A DNA stretch of 64,000 nucleotides. Source: Silurus meridionalis (lineage: Eukaryota > Chordata > Actinopteri > Siluriformes > Siluridae). This document shows positions 26,485 to 40,507 of the stretch, one piece after another. The notes below the pieces were generated by a model. The model ran no database searches. It was given only the letters and a program-made list of their open reading frames with translations, and was not told the DNA's origin. Both the position numbers and the translations under genes were made by a program. The DNA is taken from the NCBI RefSeq assembly GCF_014805685.1, contig NC_060886.1:13809608-13873607 (forward strand), in the 5' to 3' direction. Position 1 is the stretch's first letter; every line of letters begins with the position of its first letter.

Positions 26485-28947
26485 AAAAAAATTCTTAGCT
26501 CCACCTAATTTCTATACTGAAATTGGACCACAGATAACACTGATATGCTTCAGGCACAATAAATGATTCACACTTGTGCAAGAAACCTGTCCTGTAATAG
26601 CCAGCTCCCCCTTTCAGTCTCTCGAAAGTTAAATATAAACTGTAACCAAAATGTTACCACTAAACCTTGGTTGTCTGGAAAGCTGTGTAATAAAACAACA
26701 TCTAAAGAGATATGTTTGTTCATGCACCAAAACTAGGCTGGGAATGTGTCTTGGCTCTGCTGTGGCAGGGTTTTTTGCCGTACGGCCCCCTTCATATAGC
26801 CTGGTGTGAATAGCTCTTCTGTGTGACCGGCCAAAGATCTGCCAGTAGACCCTCTTTTTGTTGGCTGAATGGGCACAGCTAGGCCATGTCTTAAGGCACA
26901 CTAATGTGCCATGGCCAGACCATAAAGGCTGTGTGGTAATTTGCCAGGGATAATGGAATGCCTTTAATTTGGTCAGGGGAAATGGAGACTTAGAGCAGCC
27001 TTATAGAGGAGGAGTTCCATTCTAGGTCTTACTCTATTCATAATTTTAAAAGGGTTTGTTTTCTTCCGGCTCATTGTTATCTGGAGTCCAATATCTGCAA
27101 ACAACAGGTTGGGAAAAAGAAAACAACATAACAGTATTTTGGCTCTATTACAAAGGGAACGGGACACCAGATAAACAAACAGAAGGCAGATTTTTCTTCT
27201 TCTTTGCTGCAATGCTGATGTCATTTGAGGAACATTTAGGTCACAGATTAGGTTTTGGAAGAAGCGCTTAATAGAATATGATGAGGGGAAGGGTTCAGGG
27301 AGACTGCACACCAAAGAGGTAAGAGGCCTGGCCTGTCTGTCAGAGTATATGCAGAAATTTAGAGCTAGTGCTAGAACTCCAAGTACTTTCATTTGTTATC
27401 GCATGTCCCCAGATGATTTGTGTGCCTCAGAGTATACTGCTCCACTAAAAACTGCCTTCTGCGGGGAGCCAACTGTAGTTCATTCAGTTGTTATATCACA
27501 GTGAATTTTTACATGCAAGCATGCACGCTTGACATTTTAGGAAAGGGAAAAAACAGCATCGTTTTGTTGGAATGTTACACATCAACGGTCAAGCTTTGAT
27601 AAGCCAACAAACAACCAATTAAACATATCAGCATGTTGGAATGACTCCCACAGCTCCCAAAAAACTCTGCTCTCTGTGTGCATGCATGCGTGAGTGCGCG
27701 CGTGTGTGTGTACACATGTGTAAGGGGGAACAGTGGTGAATGCTGGTGAAGGGTCTACATTCCTGGCTGTACTTCATTAACATTCTTCCTATTGAAAGGC
27801 CCCTTTCCAAAATGTTCACTTAGTTTACATCCGCATCTGAAGCATTATTACATCTTAACTTTTTTTTCCTTCAGCTGCAACACAACAAATTAGTGACACA
27901 TCTGTCAAACACTAATTTTTCACGTCAGTTCTGTCACAGGCATTATCTTTGTGTCATAAATAGCAAAGACTGTCATATTTATAAAATCCTCCATCACTAA
28001 AGCAGTGATAAAAATGTAAAAGAAAAAAAAAGGAAAAAAAAGAAAAAAAGTAGCACAAGCTGCATTTTTGTGCTTTGCTTTTGCTGTTTCTGTAGCTATT
28101 ACTGGCACTTCTGTTCCTGAGAGACGTGTGGGTGCAGGAGAGGTGCAAGCAGCGATATGTACATGCACATTGAAGTGCAATGCAACAAAAAAAAAGCCAA
28201 TGACCATACAACTGACATGTATTGGATATATACCTATAACCTTGAATACAGCTCAAACATTTCTGGGAATAAAAATACATCCGTGTCACATTTCAGTGCA
28301 AAATAGGATCTGTGCCTTTTTGTGCCACTGCGATGTGGCCAAACTCAAAACAGTGGGATTTTACAAAGCCTGGCTGACTTTCTACAGGGATAGAGACGGA
28401 GACCAGTAAGGAGAAACAGATTTAAAGGTTAGAAGACTAAAGGATGCTAGAAGTGAGAATATTTTCATGCAGCCCTTTACTGTGCAGGTCACCGGCTTCT
28501 CTTTTCTTTTTTTTTTTTTGCTCTTTGGTTCCTCACTCGGAAGGCTTGCTAACTAAAGAAGTGCAGAAAGTAATAAGGGTACATTGAGGCACTGCAGAAG
28601 TTAGAGTGTATATATAGATGTGTGCATCTGATGAGGCTGGGATCACATGCGATGCAACGGAAACGATGTACAAGTTTAATGAAAGCATTTTATTAAATTT
28701 TACTTTCTGTCTCTAAGTGTGGCACTATACACAATATTAACATAATTAAAGTAACTAAATTCCAAAACAAAAAAAAAAAGTACAATGTAGGATAAATAAA
28801 AAATTCACATAAATCATTTTTTTATATTTTTTAATATGAATTGATCGATGTAACTGAGGTTGAGAAGCCAAACAAATCTGCTTTAATCAACTCCAGCTTC
28901 AGGTTAAAATCTAAACCCAGGTATAGATATTGAAATTCCGAGCACAA

Positions 28948-28950
<3 letters not shown>
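26485..28950. other. Intronic DNA, nothing recognised
   Basis: Holds homopolymer A/T runs and short GT tracts near 27700. No exon with plausible splice sites and a known domain was found, including in the 139-codon minus frame at 26973-27392. Confidence 0.35.

Positions 28951-29032
<82 letters not shown>
28951..29032. repeat. (CA)n microsatellite
   Basis: About 82 bases of uninterrupted CA. Confidence 0.97.
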
Positions 29033-29034
<2 letters not shown>

Positions 29035-29950
29035 TACAGACACTGCATTACTCCACTTAAGTAAATTGAGGTAATAAGTGAAATGAACAGGGACCTACTT
29101 CCACGAGCACATCACGTGGACATCATTCTTGAGGTGCAGGGCTGTCGCAGAAACAGTAGGTAATCCTTTCGTAAACCCCTGGGACAAGAAGCACATGAAT
29201 GTTCATGCATTAACATTTACTCTCATAAACACAACACTAATGTTCTCAATGCAGGAAAGTGGCAGACGTGTGAAGTGATGAAGAGAAGGTGCTTCTCTAG
29301 TGAGGTTAGCCGGTAGGCACTAAACAACAGGACAATGGCTCCTCCTCTCACAAAGAAATCACTCAAAGAAAGCAAAGTTTGAGGAAGTGCACTTGACTGA
29401 CAGCATTTTAATCCTTTCTAGTGGTATCTCACTCAAGAGGAAAACAATAGGCTTAATATCTGCATGCTATTCAAAAAATAATAATTTATTACATTGTACC
29501 AAATATAAATGGCCAGAAAAAAACATAGATCTTTGTTTCCATGACAACCCACATTTATTGTTTATAATGGTGCTGTGCTGACCTTTTTAATTAGCCTATT
29601 ATCTGTTTTTTTTTCTTTTTGGGGAAAAAATACACCATTCATGCATGGAGTGAAACAATGAAATAAAAAAGGTAAGAGTTGGCTTTCTTAAATGTCATTA
29701 TATAAAGATTCAAACAAAAGACAAAAATGGTTTGATCCCATGTATAATTTTCTCCCTTTCTCTCTCCTACATAAATACTAGAAAGTAAAACTGCTTTAAA
29801 AAACAACATCACACGTAAACTGCAATGTATCAGCTTTCATATTGTTTTTTTTTCTACTGCTTATAAGAACATAGTGTAATCAACCATCACATTAATAATG
29901 TCTGCTGAAACATTAATAAATAAATTGTGAATTGTCAAGATGAATTTGTT

Positions 29951-30611
29951 TAGGGCTGAAACGTTTCCTTGAGTAACTCAAATAATTTGCCTTGATGCTT
30001 CGTTTAGTCCATTTAACTACACATGGAGCCTTGTGTTTCCACATGGACCATTATTACTGACGCACCACCCGCGAAATTCTGGACCGTTCTGGGGTCTCAT
30101 TTAAAAACGCACAAAACGGGGCTAAAAACATGCGCACGCCACTTTCCGCGCAAAGGTTGTGCGCGCTATCTGTATCGCCATTTCCGCGTTTTTAGCCTCG
30201 TTTTGTGCGTACGCCAAATTTGTAAATAAGACTCCTGGACAGGTAAACACAGAAAACACTGCAGAATGAAGGAAACGACAGAAAGTTTAGGGATCATTTC
30301 GAACCAAAACGTAAAGAAAACAGTGAATTTACCTTTTTGTAATTATTATTTATGATATTTTATTTAAAACATTTTATTTGCATTTTGATGTTATATGGCA
30401 CTTAAATGCACTAAATGGGTTTCATTTTCACAGATATTCTTGTATGCAATTTCAACACAAAAAATGTACATTTTCTAAAAAGGAAACAAATAACATTAAT
30501 TTAAAGAGACCCGTTTTATTTTCTCTTGTATATTTAATATTGCTATTTAATGAAGAAAAAGTACTTCTTATCCGGCTACTTGATTAATCGATGGACTAAT
30601 CAGTAGCCCTA
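29951..30611. mobile_element. hAT-type MITE with 8-base target duplication
   Basis: The element begins TAGGGCTGAAACG and ends ...CAGTAGCCCTA, an inverted TAGGGCT terminus. The flanks aatttgtt (29943-29950) and aatttctt (30612-30619) are an 8-base duplication matching at 7 of 8, as expected for hAT transposons. It is 661 bases with no transposase. A second, palindromic element is nested inside it at about 30090-30238. Confidence 0.75.
30090..30238. repeat. Nested GC-rich palindromic element inside the hAT MITE
   Basis: The left arm (gcacaaaacggggctaaaaa, 30109-30128) and the right arm (tttttagcctcgttttgtgc, from about 30189) are near-perfect reverse complements, with CpG-rich DNA between them. 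The interval contrasts with its AT-rich host element, suggesting a separate foldback insertion. Confidence 0.65.
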
Positions 30612-32330
30612 AATTTCTTTGTTCGTTTAAATCATTAGCCAATTCTGCTTATTTTAATTATTGTCTTAAACCTGTTTATCAGTATTTTCAAAACTTAAAA
30701 ACTTTCAGTTTAAACACTAAGTTCAGGAAGATAAAGTTATTTTAAAAAGCCAATTTTAAACATGCCACAAAACGAATTCAAGCATATTTCTGTTCATTTG
30801 TTTATCTATTTTTATTTGATTCCTTTATGTATCTGTGCACAATTATGACCGTTGCTTTACTGTGTTTTCTATACTTAAATGCAGTTCACCTTCTACCGTG
30901 CCCCTTAGTTTGCACAACAAGCCTCTAAACCTATAAGGGCAGTGGCCTGTAGCGCAAGACTTAATTAAGCTTAGGCACAACACAAAGCTTTCCCTCCAAA
31001 AGCTTGCCATGTCCCTGAGGACTCAGCTGGTTTATGCTGTGTGGCGTAGTGTAAAGCCAGTGTAGAGACCAGGCCAGAGTAATTAAGGAGGAAATAATGA
31101 GGCTCTTGAACGAACCCCTGCACTGATGATCTGACTGGCCGGAGTGCCAAGTCTACGTTCAATAAATCCATTAACAACGTCTGTGAGTCACCACTTTAAA
31201 AGGTCACAGCATCTTAGCTAGCAGCATGTGCAACTGCGACCAGTGGCACTGAAAAAACACACTGAGTACTAGCACATTTAAATGCAAAAGTTTGACAGGA
31301 AGTTATTAATACTTTTTAAGCGCTGCACAAAAGTCGTGGCAGTTTCTTGTATCATGCTGGTAAGGACTTTATGTCAGTGTGAAATAATGAAATCATCAAA
31401 ACTTTTGATGAATAATGAAATCACCTGGAAGTATTCAGGTTTTTAAATGAAAGCCAGTTTTAAGTATGGCAGACCTGAAACACACGACAGGCTAGAAACA
31501 AATTACAAGTAGAAACATTTCCGCAAAGTCTTTACGTTTTTAATCAGTGATTAGTGTGTAAATGAGAAATGGGATTATCCGAATGTCCCTGAACATAATG
31601 CCATGCTAGAGATGCTATGGCACTGTTTATACAGCCCATGTCCCACTATGCTACAGGGGGAAGCTGTGCACTGCAGGCATGTTCTCCAACCAGCCAGGTG
31701 TTCACTGTGGGATAAACATTTACTGACAGACTTCAACAAGATCCCTGCGGCACAACATTAAAGAAGCCTGTTAGCCAGATAAATATTCTAAATGCTACAG
31801 TCAGCAGGGGATGAGGCATGCAGCTTAGCCCATGGAGCATGGGTTTGATCTCCAGGTTTTAATTTGTGTCCCTAGAGGCATAATTGTAGCTAGTAGCAGA
31901 AGTCAACAATCAAAGAATGAGACCAGACCTTCTCATCGAATATTTTTTTTTTTTTAGAACAAACCACAAAAACATCAACAATAAAACAAAACAAAAAATA
32001 AATAAATATGCAGATTTAAAAATGGATTTAAAATTCATCTGCATAAAACAACTCAAGCAGTTTGCTTTAAAAAGCACACTTTCCCGTCAAAGTAAATAAG
32101 AAGCCACTATAGCAAAATGTAAAGCGAAGTGAAAACTTCTTTTGAAAGTAGTTAAAGAAAAAAACACAACAAATGCCTCGGCTATACAGGAGTGTGTGTG
32201 TTTCCACTTCTGTTCCTCCTAGTTAGACGACAGGACCTTGGGCTTGCAGCAACAAAACAAATGACAGAAAGTGAAAGGCTTTAAAAAAAAAAAACCCTGA
32301 GAAGACCACCTGCTGTGATGGCCTCCGTAC

Positions 32331-32454
32331 CATCTCCAGTGTGACTGCAGCCAAACTACATAGAGCTGCAGTAATTATGCCTCCCACCGTGGACATAATA
32401 ACGTTCAGCTCGGGAATGAATATGAGAAGAATGAAGCTGCAGATCAGTCTTTTC
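32331..32454 (-). pseudogene. Exon-like segment resembling a membrane transporter helix (uncertain)
   Basis: On the minus strand an acceptor-like site (cacttataacttcag) at 32455 opens a 124-base segment: one base, then 41 codons ending at ATG before GTACGG (32330). The product includes ICSFILLIFIPELNVIMSTV followed by GGIITAALCS, a hydrophobic span. The pattern P-x-L-x-x-x-x-S-x-V-G then A-L and L-E lines up without gaps with a transmembrane segment of SLC36-type amino acid transporters as I recall them. No neighbouring exons were found, so it may be a relic, an orphan exon or chance. Confidence 0.25.
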
Positions 32455-34149
32455 CTGAAGTTATAAGTGACAGAAAGCTCTCTTTCTCTTCGAAACAAGA
32501 TTCCTTGAAACTACGCTTGAGTGCTCCTCTTTAACACTAAACCATTGTGGCAAAAATTGACAGATTCTGCAAAAGTATTGGAATTACCAAAGAGCAAAAT
32601 AGTTCCACTTTATCACAAGTGTGTTTAACTTCGTGCAGGTGCAACAGATCCAGATACAAGCAAATGATCTGTTTAGAACTGATAGCTTCTGGTGATGTTA
32701 GAAGGAAAGAATGGAACTGAAATGAACTCTCAGGAAAACTGATGGAAGTGATGTCATACCAAATAATCTTATCAATGTGCAATAAAGCAAAGCTCAGTGG
32801 TGTTGTTTTAACAAGTTTAGCTCACTGCTGCACAGAGAACTGAAGATGGCAGACTGAGATACATCGAATAATGATGACATCATTTGTCTTGTCATTGGCT
32901 GGACAGGCTGCACCGATTCATAATGAGCTTATGGAAGTAAAAAATGTAAAATCTAAACAATGTTATAATTCTATAGATAGTTTCTATATGAGGACAAATG
33001 ATGTTTTTCAAAACCCATTTAAATTCTCTGCATGTTGACCGTTGGAGAAAGGACACACAAACTCGTAGTAATTATAGTTAAAGCATTTAATGCTTAATGT
33101 GTCAAAACACTGCAACATATTAGTCATGTTATATTTTAAAACTACATATTGTTTATATGAGTCATTCATTTGGACTCATTCAAGTGTGTATATATGTATA
33201 TATAAAAATGCACTGCACACACAGGATTGTAACAATCATTATCATTTCACTGAGATAATGGAAATATGTATAAATGGACTATGAATTTCACAGTATATTT
33301 TGATTCAAGTGCTGGTGTTCTAGGTCTCCTATATGATCCTGATGCCGGATCACATGTGTATGGGACGAAATGACCAAAAATCACATGATTCCGGTTCGTT
33401 CTCGTGCTCACTCCACATGACGTAGCACAATTGCTATCTTGAGCAGTCTCGTGTTTGGAATCCTAATGCTAAAAATCGTATTAGTTAAAGTTACTGAATG
33501 AAGAGACAATCCAATAAGTAATTACAAGTGGTCAGATGAGTCACACAGGCTCAAGACATGCTTCCTCTCTTGATTGACCTTGGGTAATGATTCAGTGTAA
33601 ATGTTTCATTTCAGTGAACTCAGAGGAATAAAGAAAACGAGAACGATGCCTGAGCAGCTTGACTTATGGCTTTTTTAAGTCCCCAGGTTTACTGACTTAT
33701 AAACCACAGCTTTCTTGAATAATTCCTGAAGAATAACTTCCTGGAAATTCAGTGTAAATTGAATACTTGAGCGTGTTTGAAGTATTTACCCCTTTGAATG
33801 GTTTCAGAAAAATTGCAACAGATCTCATCACACTTTTGCAAAGGCTAGTGTGACTAATAAGCATTTTAAGCCTTTTGAATAGATAAGAGATTAAGCTGAT
33901 AAATTGAAGGAGCAGGGATAAATGTAACCGTTAATGCTTATTATAGTGTTAATCGCAATCATCAAAGGTTCATACAGAAAATTACATCAGAAAGAAAGAA
34001 AAGAGGAAATCCAGGAATTGAGCTAGAGTGATTAGAAATAAATAAAAAGCCCAGCCTTAGGGGATACATAACTGTCTTTCTAAGACAAGCCTTGATCCCT
34101 GTGTGCTCCAGGTAAAAGACAGTAATTCTAGCTCACTGCCTATAACTGC

Positions 34150-34660
34150 CTGTAACAGGAATGAGTGCTGTCCTTTCTTTCCCACTGCAGTGTGAAGAAG
34201 TGGCTGCAGAAGCTTCCAGAAGATTAGGCGAGTGGGCTGCTGTGATCAGGACTGTGTGACTATGGCGCGAGCTGGCATGGGGAGTAGCACTTAGGAAAGA
34301 CGCCTCTCGCAGTGTCATCGTGAAGACTTCACAGGGCAGATGCTAGCAGGAGATAATTGATGGCGGCTCAAACAAGTATTTACATGCAGATAAATCTCGT
34401 GAAGTCTAGTCCTCATTAGTGGCAGAGATCCAGAGGCGATAAGCAGCACGCCTCGGTGCTGTTTAGAGAGCGGGGTGTGGGTGGGGGGACTGGAAATAAG
34501 CCAGAGTCACAGAAGGCCCGTGGCCTTGGGCCACTACTAGCACACAGCCCAAGATGTGGCAACTGTTGGCATGAACTGGGAAGCCACCTGCTGCATGATA
34601 CCACAACAAAACTACTACCATGCTGAGTGTGATCAAAAACATGATGCTGGGTGAGAACCG
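34150..34660. promoter_or_regulatory. Candidate conserved non-coding element
   Basis: An unusually GC-balanced, repeat-free stretch in the AT-rich intron (gcgagctggcatggggagta ... cctcattagtggcagagatc). Minus-strand frames here are low-complexity in meaning and show no domain. Confidence 0.25.
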
Positions 34661-34699
34661 GGTAGAAAAAAACAAAGAAAAATTGTCAAGCCAAGTCTA

Positions 34700-37600
34700 G
34701 ACAACTCTCTTGCTAACAACGTGTGCGCACAAGAGACTTAAAAAATGACACCCGTGTAATTCTTCAGAAGCAGGTGGTCATTTCAACTTTTAGACTACAT
34801 TGCTGCTTTTTACAGCAATATTTTGTATAAATGAAATAAATAAAAACAACACAAACAATATACAGTAATTGCAGCACAATTAACCTGCATCTGTTTTTTT
34901 GTCTCGTTATACTACCGATTTAAGCGGTCCCTGCACTGCTGTCGTCTCCAAAACTCTTGAGAAATATGTATTGGCTTTTATGTATTGGCAAATTCAAAGT
35001 GTGTACTGATGTAGCGTTGCACATTGATGAGTATGACTGGGCGTGGCGCTAGCAAAGAAGCAGAAAGCGGGTGGAGGGGGCACGTGGACCCTCTATCTCT
35101 CAACTACCTGCTGGCAGAATGGATCTAACTCCAACTCAGTGTGTGTTAAACTAAGCCTCTACAGGCTCTCCAAATTAGAAGCAGCAGCATTGGAGGTCAA
35201 GGACGTCCATCACACACCAGGCATTAAGCCTCTTTCACTTGGATATAAAACTGTAGTCAGAAGTTTAAAAAGAAAAAGAAAGTAAAAAAAAAAAATACAT
35301 ATATGTCATGTACAACATAAATTCAGTCATTAATTTGCATGTCATGTGACTAAAAATGTGGGTATAATTTAATCTCTTTACTGATATATAATATCCTGCA
35401 CCATTCGCTTGAAATGAACAAACAGCAGTTTCTCCACAGTCTGTTATATCAGACAGTTGATAAATATCATTTCCTAAATGTTAGGCAGTAGAAGTGCAGC
35501 TAGTGTGGGAGTGATGAACAGTAGTGAGCAGACCTGTGGGTGTGCATACATGAGCGCTGAGATATACAAATACAACACGGCTTTAGAAGCTACTGTCTTC
35601 CGCAAAGCCTCATGGAAACACAGTAAAGAACTGATTTTTCTAATAGTGCCCCAGTCCATTCATGGCAGATCTCCAGAGGGCCCATAATTCTTCTGTACAT
35701 AGCAAAGGAACACTGCAATCCTGGGTGGATTTGATGCTATTAGTTTACCCATGGATTGTCTTCCGTGCTGAAAATGTTTTGCTCTGAGCTTCTCCTCACT
35801 GTGCATTCAGTTCTGTTTCTGCTGCGCATCTGAGGAGTTTTCATTACTTGAAAATAACCTAAAAATACTCAGTATATGAAAGATACTGCATATACATATT
35901 AAAAAATGGAATTGAAAATATATTTCAAATGTGACCATGTTCCTGGATTGTAAATATGCAATCATGTAAATGTATTATTCCAATGTATTAGAGTCAGACG
36001 GGTTTTCTGAGCTAACAAAGCCAACAAAGTCTGCACAGCCGTACGAGATATATACAGTATAATGTATGTTATATAACGGGGTGCCTTTGAAAACACCCAT
36101 ATCCTGTATAGTAAGGCTAAATGGTTTGTAATACTGATACACCTTGTGCCTAATAGATGTAAGAGCTTACAAAAATGATATTTAGTTATTTAGCTAGGAG
36201 GGGGGAATCATTTCAAAAATATAATACATATAATTTAATAAGTAGCTGAAGTTCTATTTGACAGACATAATAGAACAATATTCAGAAACATTAAATGCAC
36301 AGCAAAAGCTATAATGGAAGTCAATATGTCGACCTGTTGCTCTTCTTGTAAAAGTTCTAACTAGCACAGAGAATAGGAGTGAAAAGCTTATTGGATTAAT
36401 AAATTACATGAAAAAGAAATGTAGTTACATTTACTAACTGATAACACTGAAATAAATGCGCATTGAAAGGAATAGGGATATTGATGGGCAGAAAAAAAAG
36501 AGAGAGAAAAAAACTCTTGTGTGATCAATAAGACATCAAGTCAATTCACACCAAAGGTGTTTCTAATGGGATTTTGGTTGTCTGGATTAATTGTGCCTTG
36601 CGGAAAAGATGCTCTTAAATCCAAACAAGCTTCGTAAACATTTAAGGCAATAACGGAATGATGGATGCTGTAAAAGACACTAAAAGAAGGAGATACTGCA
36701 GTGGGATGAAATTGGCCTTTATAAAGTTGCCTACAATTAGCAGAAAATGTCTTGTTTTGCGTTCACGTTTCCTTAAATAATATTTTTTTTAAATAAATAA
36801 TTAAATGAAATCGAAGAAAAGGAAACATGCTTTTTGTGGACATTTTAATAAAGATGCCATTGTGTGAGAAACACACAAAGACTTTTGGATCCTGCAACAA
36901 GCTTTTATATAGTAAAGATTTGAAATGAGCACATCATCTGCAAATGATTACTGAATTGAAAAGCAGAGCTGAGATGCACATGCAGCATTTGTATTTGTGA
37001 GACTTATCCAGCAAACTGTATCCAATTTGTGTCAGTTGCTGTTTTAATTTGTTATGTGATGGTACTAAAAGTTGCTGGAAATATATTATTTCTTTTTTTT
37101 GTCCCTGAGCCTCATATTTGTTCTCCTGTTCCCACCCGTATGACCGTTAAAAAAACCTACTAGTGGCACTTTTTTTTTTTTAGAAGCCCACATCGGCACA
37201 GCATACCTTGTACACCACGATACCGCTGCTCTCTGCTTCACAATTTTGCTGCCTTTTCTTTTTTATATTCTCTCACAGATTTCTTCTGAACCTGATGCAT
37301 GCTAAAAAGCCAAATAGCAATTTTAGTATTTGAATCCTGGCACTTCAAAGGGTGAATTAGTTATTCAAAAACAGAGCTTTGTGTTATCAATTCATTAATA
37401 AAGTGTTTTGCCTTCCCTCTTAGACACTGAGTTTAGGATGGAGTCAGAGGGCCTTTCTAGACCTCCCTATGGAGGCATTTCTTCTTCAGTGTTTGTTGGC
37501 AACAGGTCACTCTTTCCTCCTTCCCCCTTCAGAACCTTGAAATCTTTAAACACGCCCCTTTTGGGAAGCTCTCAATGGGGCCCTTGTCCAAGGCATAGCA

Positions 37601-38400
37601 CTCCACTGTGAGTAAGTGAGACCTAAATGTATGTATATATATATGATACGTATATATTAACATTGCTGATTTACACAAGAGCGCTAGTGTGTTTCCTTTA
37701 TGTTATGAAGAGCTGCCTTTCCTCAGACACAATCTCCAACCGGATCATGGAGATCATCTTACCAATGTATTGAGGAATCACATTATCTGAATCTTAAAGA
37801 TCTGGCACAAGTTCAGGCTTGTAAGTTTGCCTATCCAAACCTAATACCCGACAATGTAACACATACAGCTTAGCCTCAGAGCATGGTGTATACAACTGAG
37901 TTGGGAGCAAGCAGAAAGCCAAGATGGTATAAAGCTTCAGGTAGCTTATAAGTAAGCCAAGGGCAAAGTCACCTTTTTACATAGAGCTAGTCTAGCTCAA
38001 AATTCTCATTATGTGAAATTAAATCAAGTCATTGCAAAAGAAAACATACCACCTTCAGCAAAATTGTATATACTGACTGAAAAAGACCAGAATAAGGCCA
38101 ATCCTTATCATTGTCAAGCAGATGCACTGGTTCACCTTGCAAAAGTCTTAGTGCGTGACAAAATCACACCTAACAGCTCCTGCTGAGTCGAAAACCTAGA
38201 AAAGCAGACGTTTCACATGAACCATACAATGCATACAAAATCTGTTTTCTGGTTTTCTAAATAATTGAATACTACACAAAAATAACAGCACAAACAGCTC
38301 TTTTCAAAGCACAATCATTGCCAATTGTCAAATTATAAAGTCTCCCAACAAGACCGTTTAGATCAATTCAAATCTACCTTCCATAATAGTTTTCATTATA
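34700..38400. other. Intronic DNA, nothing recognised
   Basis: Unique AT-rich sequence with short TA tracts; no supported feature. Confidence 0.35.
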
Positions 38401-39039
38401 AATAAGCATCTAATGGACTCCCATGTAACACTTTACAGAGCATTCATTTGCAAAATTTGCATCTGAGCACAGGATGAGATCTGCATTATAGTTCACAAGG
38501 TGCTAACCTGTATTTAGTGTGCCATTTGGAAATGGGTATTAATCACTGTCACACAGAGGTCTGTCTGGGTCTGTCTGGGTCATTTGAGACAGATCTTTGT
38601 GGCCCTCCAAAGACCTACTTATCACTATAGAAACCGATGCCAATCACGTAAACAAGGCCAGAGGAAAGGACCAATCAGGGTACTAAACATGGGGAAAACA
38701 GGGCTGTGTTGAAATGCTGAAGAAGAAATTGAAGAATAATCATCATCAATACACAATCTTCACACAGGACAAAAAGACTTAATGTTGCTGAAGCATAAAC
38801 TACTTCACCAGAAAATAAAGCTTAAGCCAGATATCACAAATCATGACAGCCTAATCATCTGCTCACAGCTCTTCGATCATATTAGAGTGACCATGGTGAT
38901 GCAAAGTTAAAATTAAGCCAGACTTGGCTTGACCTTTTCCATCCACCTGGGAGACAAATTTAAATTCTCAGAGCATGCAAATTGCAAAAGGAACAGAGAA
39001 GCGAGGCACTGAGAGGAAGGCTCAATTTATGCCGAGAAG

Positions 39040-39340
39040 AGAAGACAATGGTTAAATCTCAGCGTGAATGCACCTGGAAAGTGACTCTAGCCGATTCACC
39101 CTCCCACTGACAACACTGGGATTTTGCCTGTAGTCAGCTTGCTGTATTCAACATGGCTCTATGCAAAGTGCTATTAATATCTCATTTCACAGCAGAGGAG
39201 TTTACATGATCTGGCATTTTTATAAAGAAACCATTGCCCTGCAGTTTTTCAGTAGGAGTTTGGATTATTTGGTGCCTTTCAAATTTCCATCAAAAATCAA
39301 TATCAGTGCTCCTGCATGCTGCCACAGAATAACAGAAGGG
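39040..39340. promoter_or_regulatory. Candidate conserved non-coding element
   Basis: Repeat-free, balanced sequence with GCTATTAATATC and TGCAAAGT-type sites between AT-rich flanks. No gene seen. Confidence 0.2.
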
Positions 39341-40447
39341 GTATTAAAAAGGAAGCATTAACTTGCCTCATTAATCTCTCATAATGAAAGCAGCAGCGTG
39401 TAGGATTATTTTTCTTTTAACCAAAAAAAAAGTACTTTTTAATATGACAGCATTAAAAATGTGAGTCACCCTAACAATCCAATTCTGTCCATCAAATTTG
39501 GCAGAGCAGTTGCATGTAAACGTCATATACCAGCTCAGTATTTCAGTCATCATGCCTTAACTTTAGGCACAAAAGATGTAAAGGCTTTACAGTGACGGTG
39601 AGAAAGCTTTAAAGGGTAAATAAACCAAACAAGAGCTAAGAGTTAAAAAAATAGTACTAAACTAAAATAAAAAGTTTACAGAACAAGAAAGACATTTATT
39701 TGTTCTCAAATGTGTTTGGAAGCTAGAGAATTGTAGATGATGATTATCTTTGTACAGCTTGAAATGTAGAGTGGAGATATTATTGAGCTAGAGAACCCAT
39801 AATAATGTATTAGAGGGGGGTAACTATGGGTAAATGTCTCCTTATTGTTGTACTACAAACTTGTGCATGTGTGAGTGATACACACAGAGCTTTGTTTTGT
39901 CTGACCGCGATCTGATTGCACTCTGATGATGGTTGAGGTTCCATAGTGTGCTACTGCTTTGTGCCAAACTTGTCTACAGGCACAGTTAGCTATAGTTTGT
40001 GGACTAAAACATATACTCAAAAAACCTATATTCAGCCTTCGGATTACAGAGGAACATCGCTTTTCCCTTCCACCAGATCTTATATTTGATCTACCTATAT
40101 AAAATGATACAGCTGTTTCATTCTGTAGGATATTTGTTATTCATGATATAGAGTATGCTTGGGTACACTGCAGCAGGTCTGCAATCAGATACAGTAAAAT
40201 CATTTATAACTGAGGGTTACAGGCGCTTGTGTGTTTTTTTTTTTATCTGGTACATATCGACTATTACAGACATTGATGTGTAATATTAATAAGTTATTTA
40301 ATTCTAACACATCTGTAAATCTGAGAAGTCATAAATTACTTAAGTTGTTTATTGGGCATCGTAGGGTATGAGACATGCTCTTCCATTCTCACTTTAAATG
40401 TGCACAGCTGCGGAAGAGCTCAGCCCAGTTTTTGGAAATGTTGTTCT

Positions 40448-40450
<3 letters not shown>

Positions 40451-40505
<55 letters not shown>
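40451..40505. repeat. (GA)n microsatellite
   Basis: About 55 bases of GA. Confidence 0.97.

Positions 40506-40507
<2 letters not shown>

Noticed and set aside
26973..27392. 139-codon minus-strand open frame
   Set aside because: No recognised domain; overlaps a plus-strand frame at 27056-27271; composition is that of random intron sequence.
31808..31860. tRNA- or SINE-like stretch with a B-box-like ggtttgatctcc
   Set aside because: The A box is poor, no cloverleaf can be formed convincingly, and no SINE body or tail follows.
34416..34675. Overlapping minus-strand frames rich in Pro and Ser
   Set aside because: Two frames overlap on the same strand and neither has a known domain; better explained as GC-balanced non-coding DNA.
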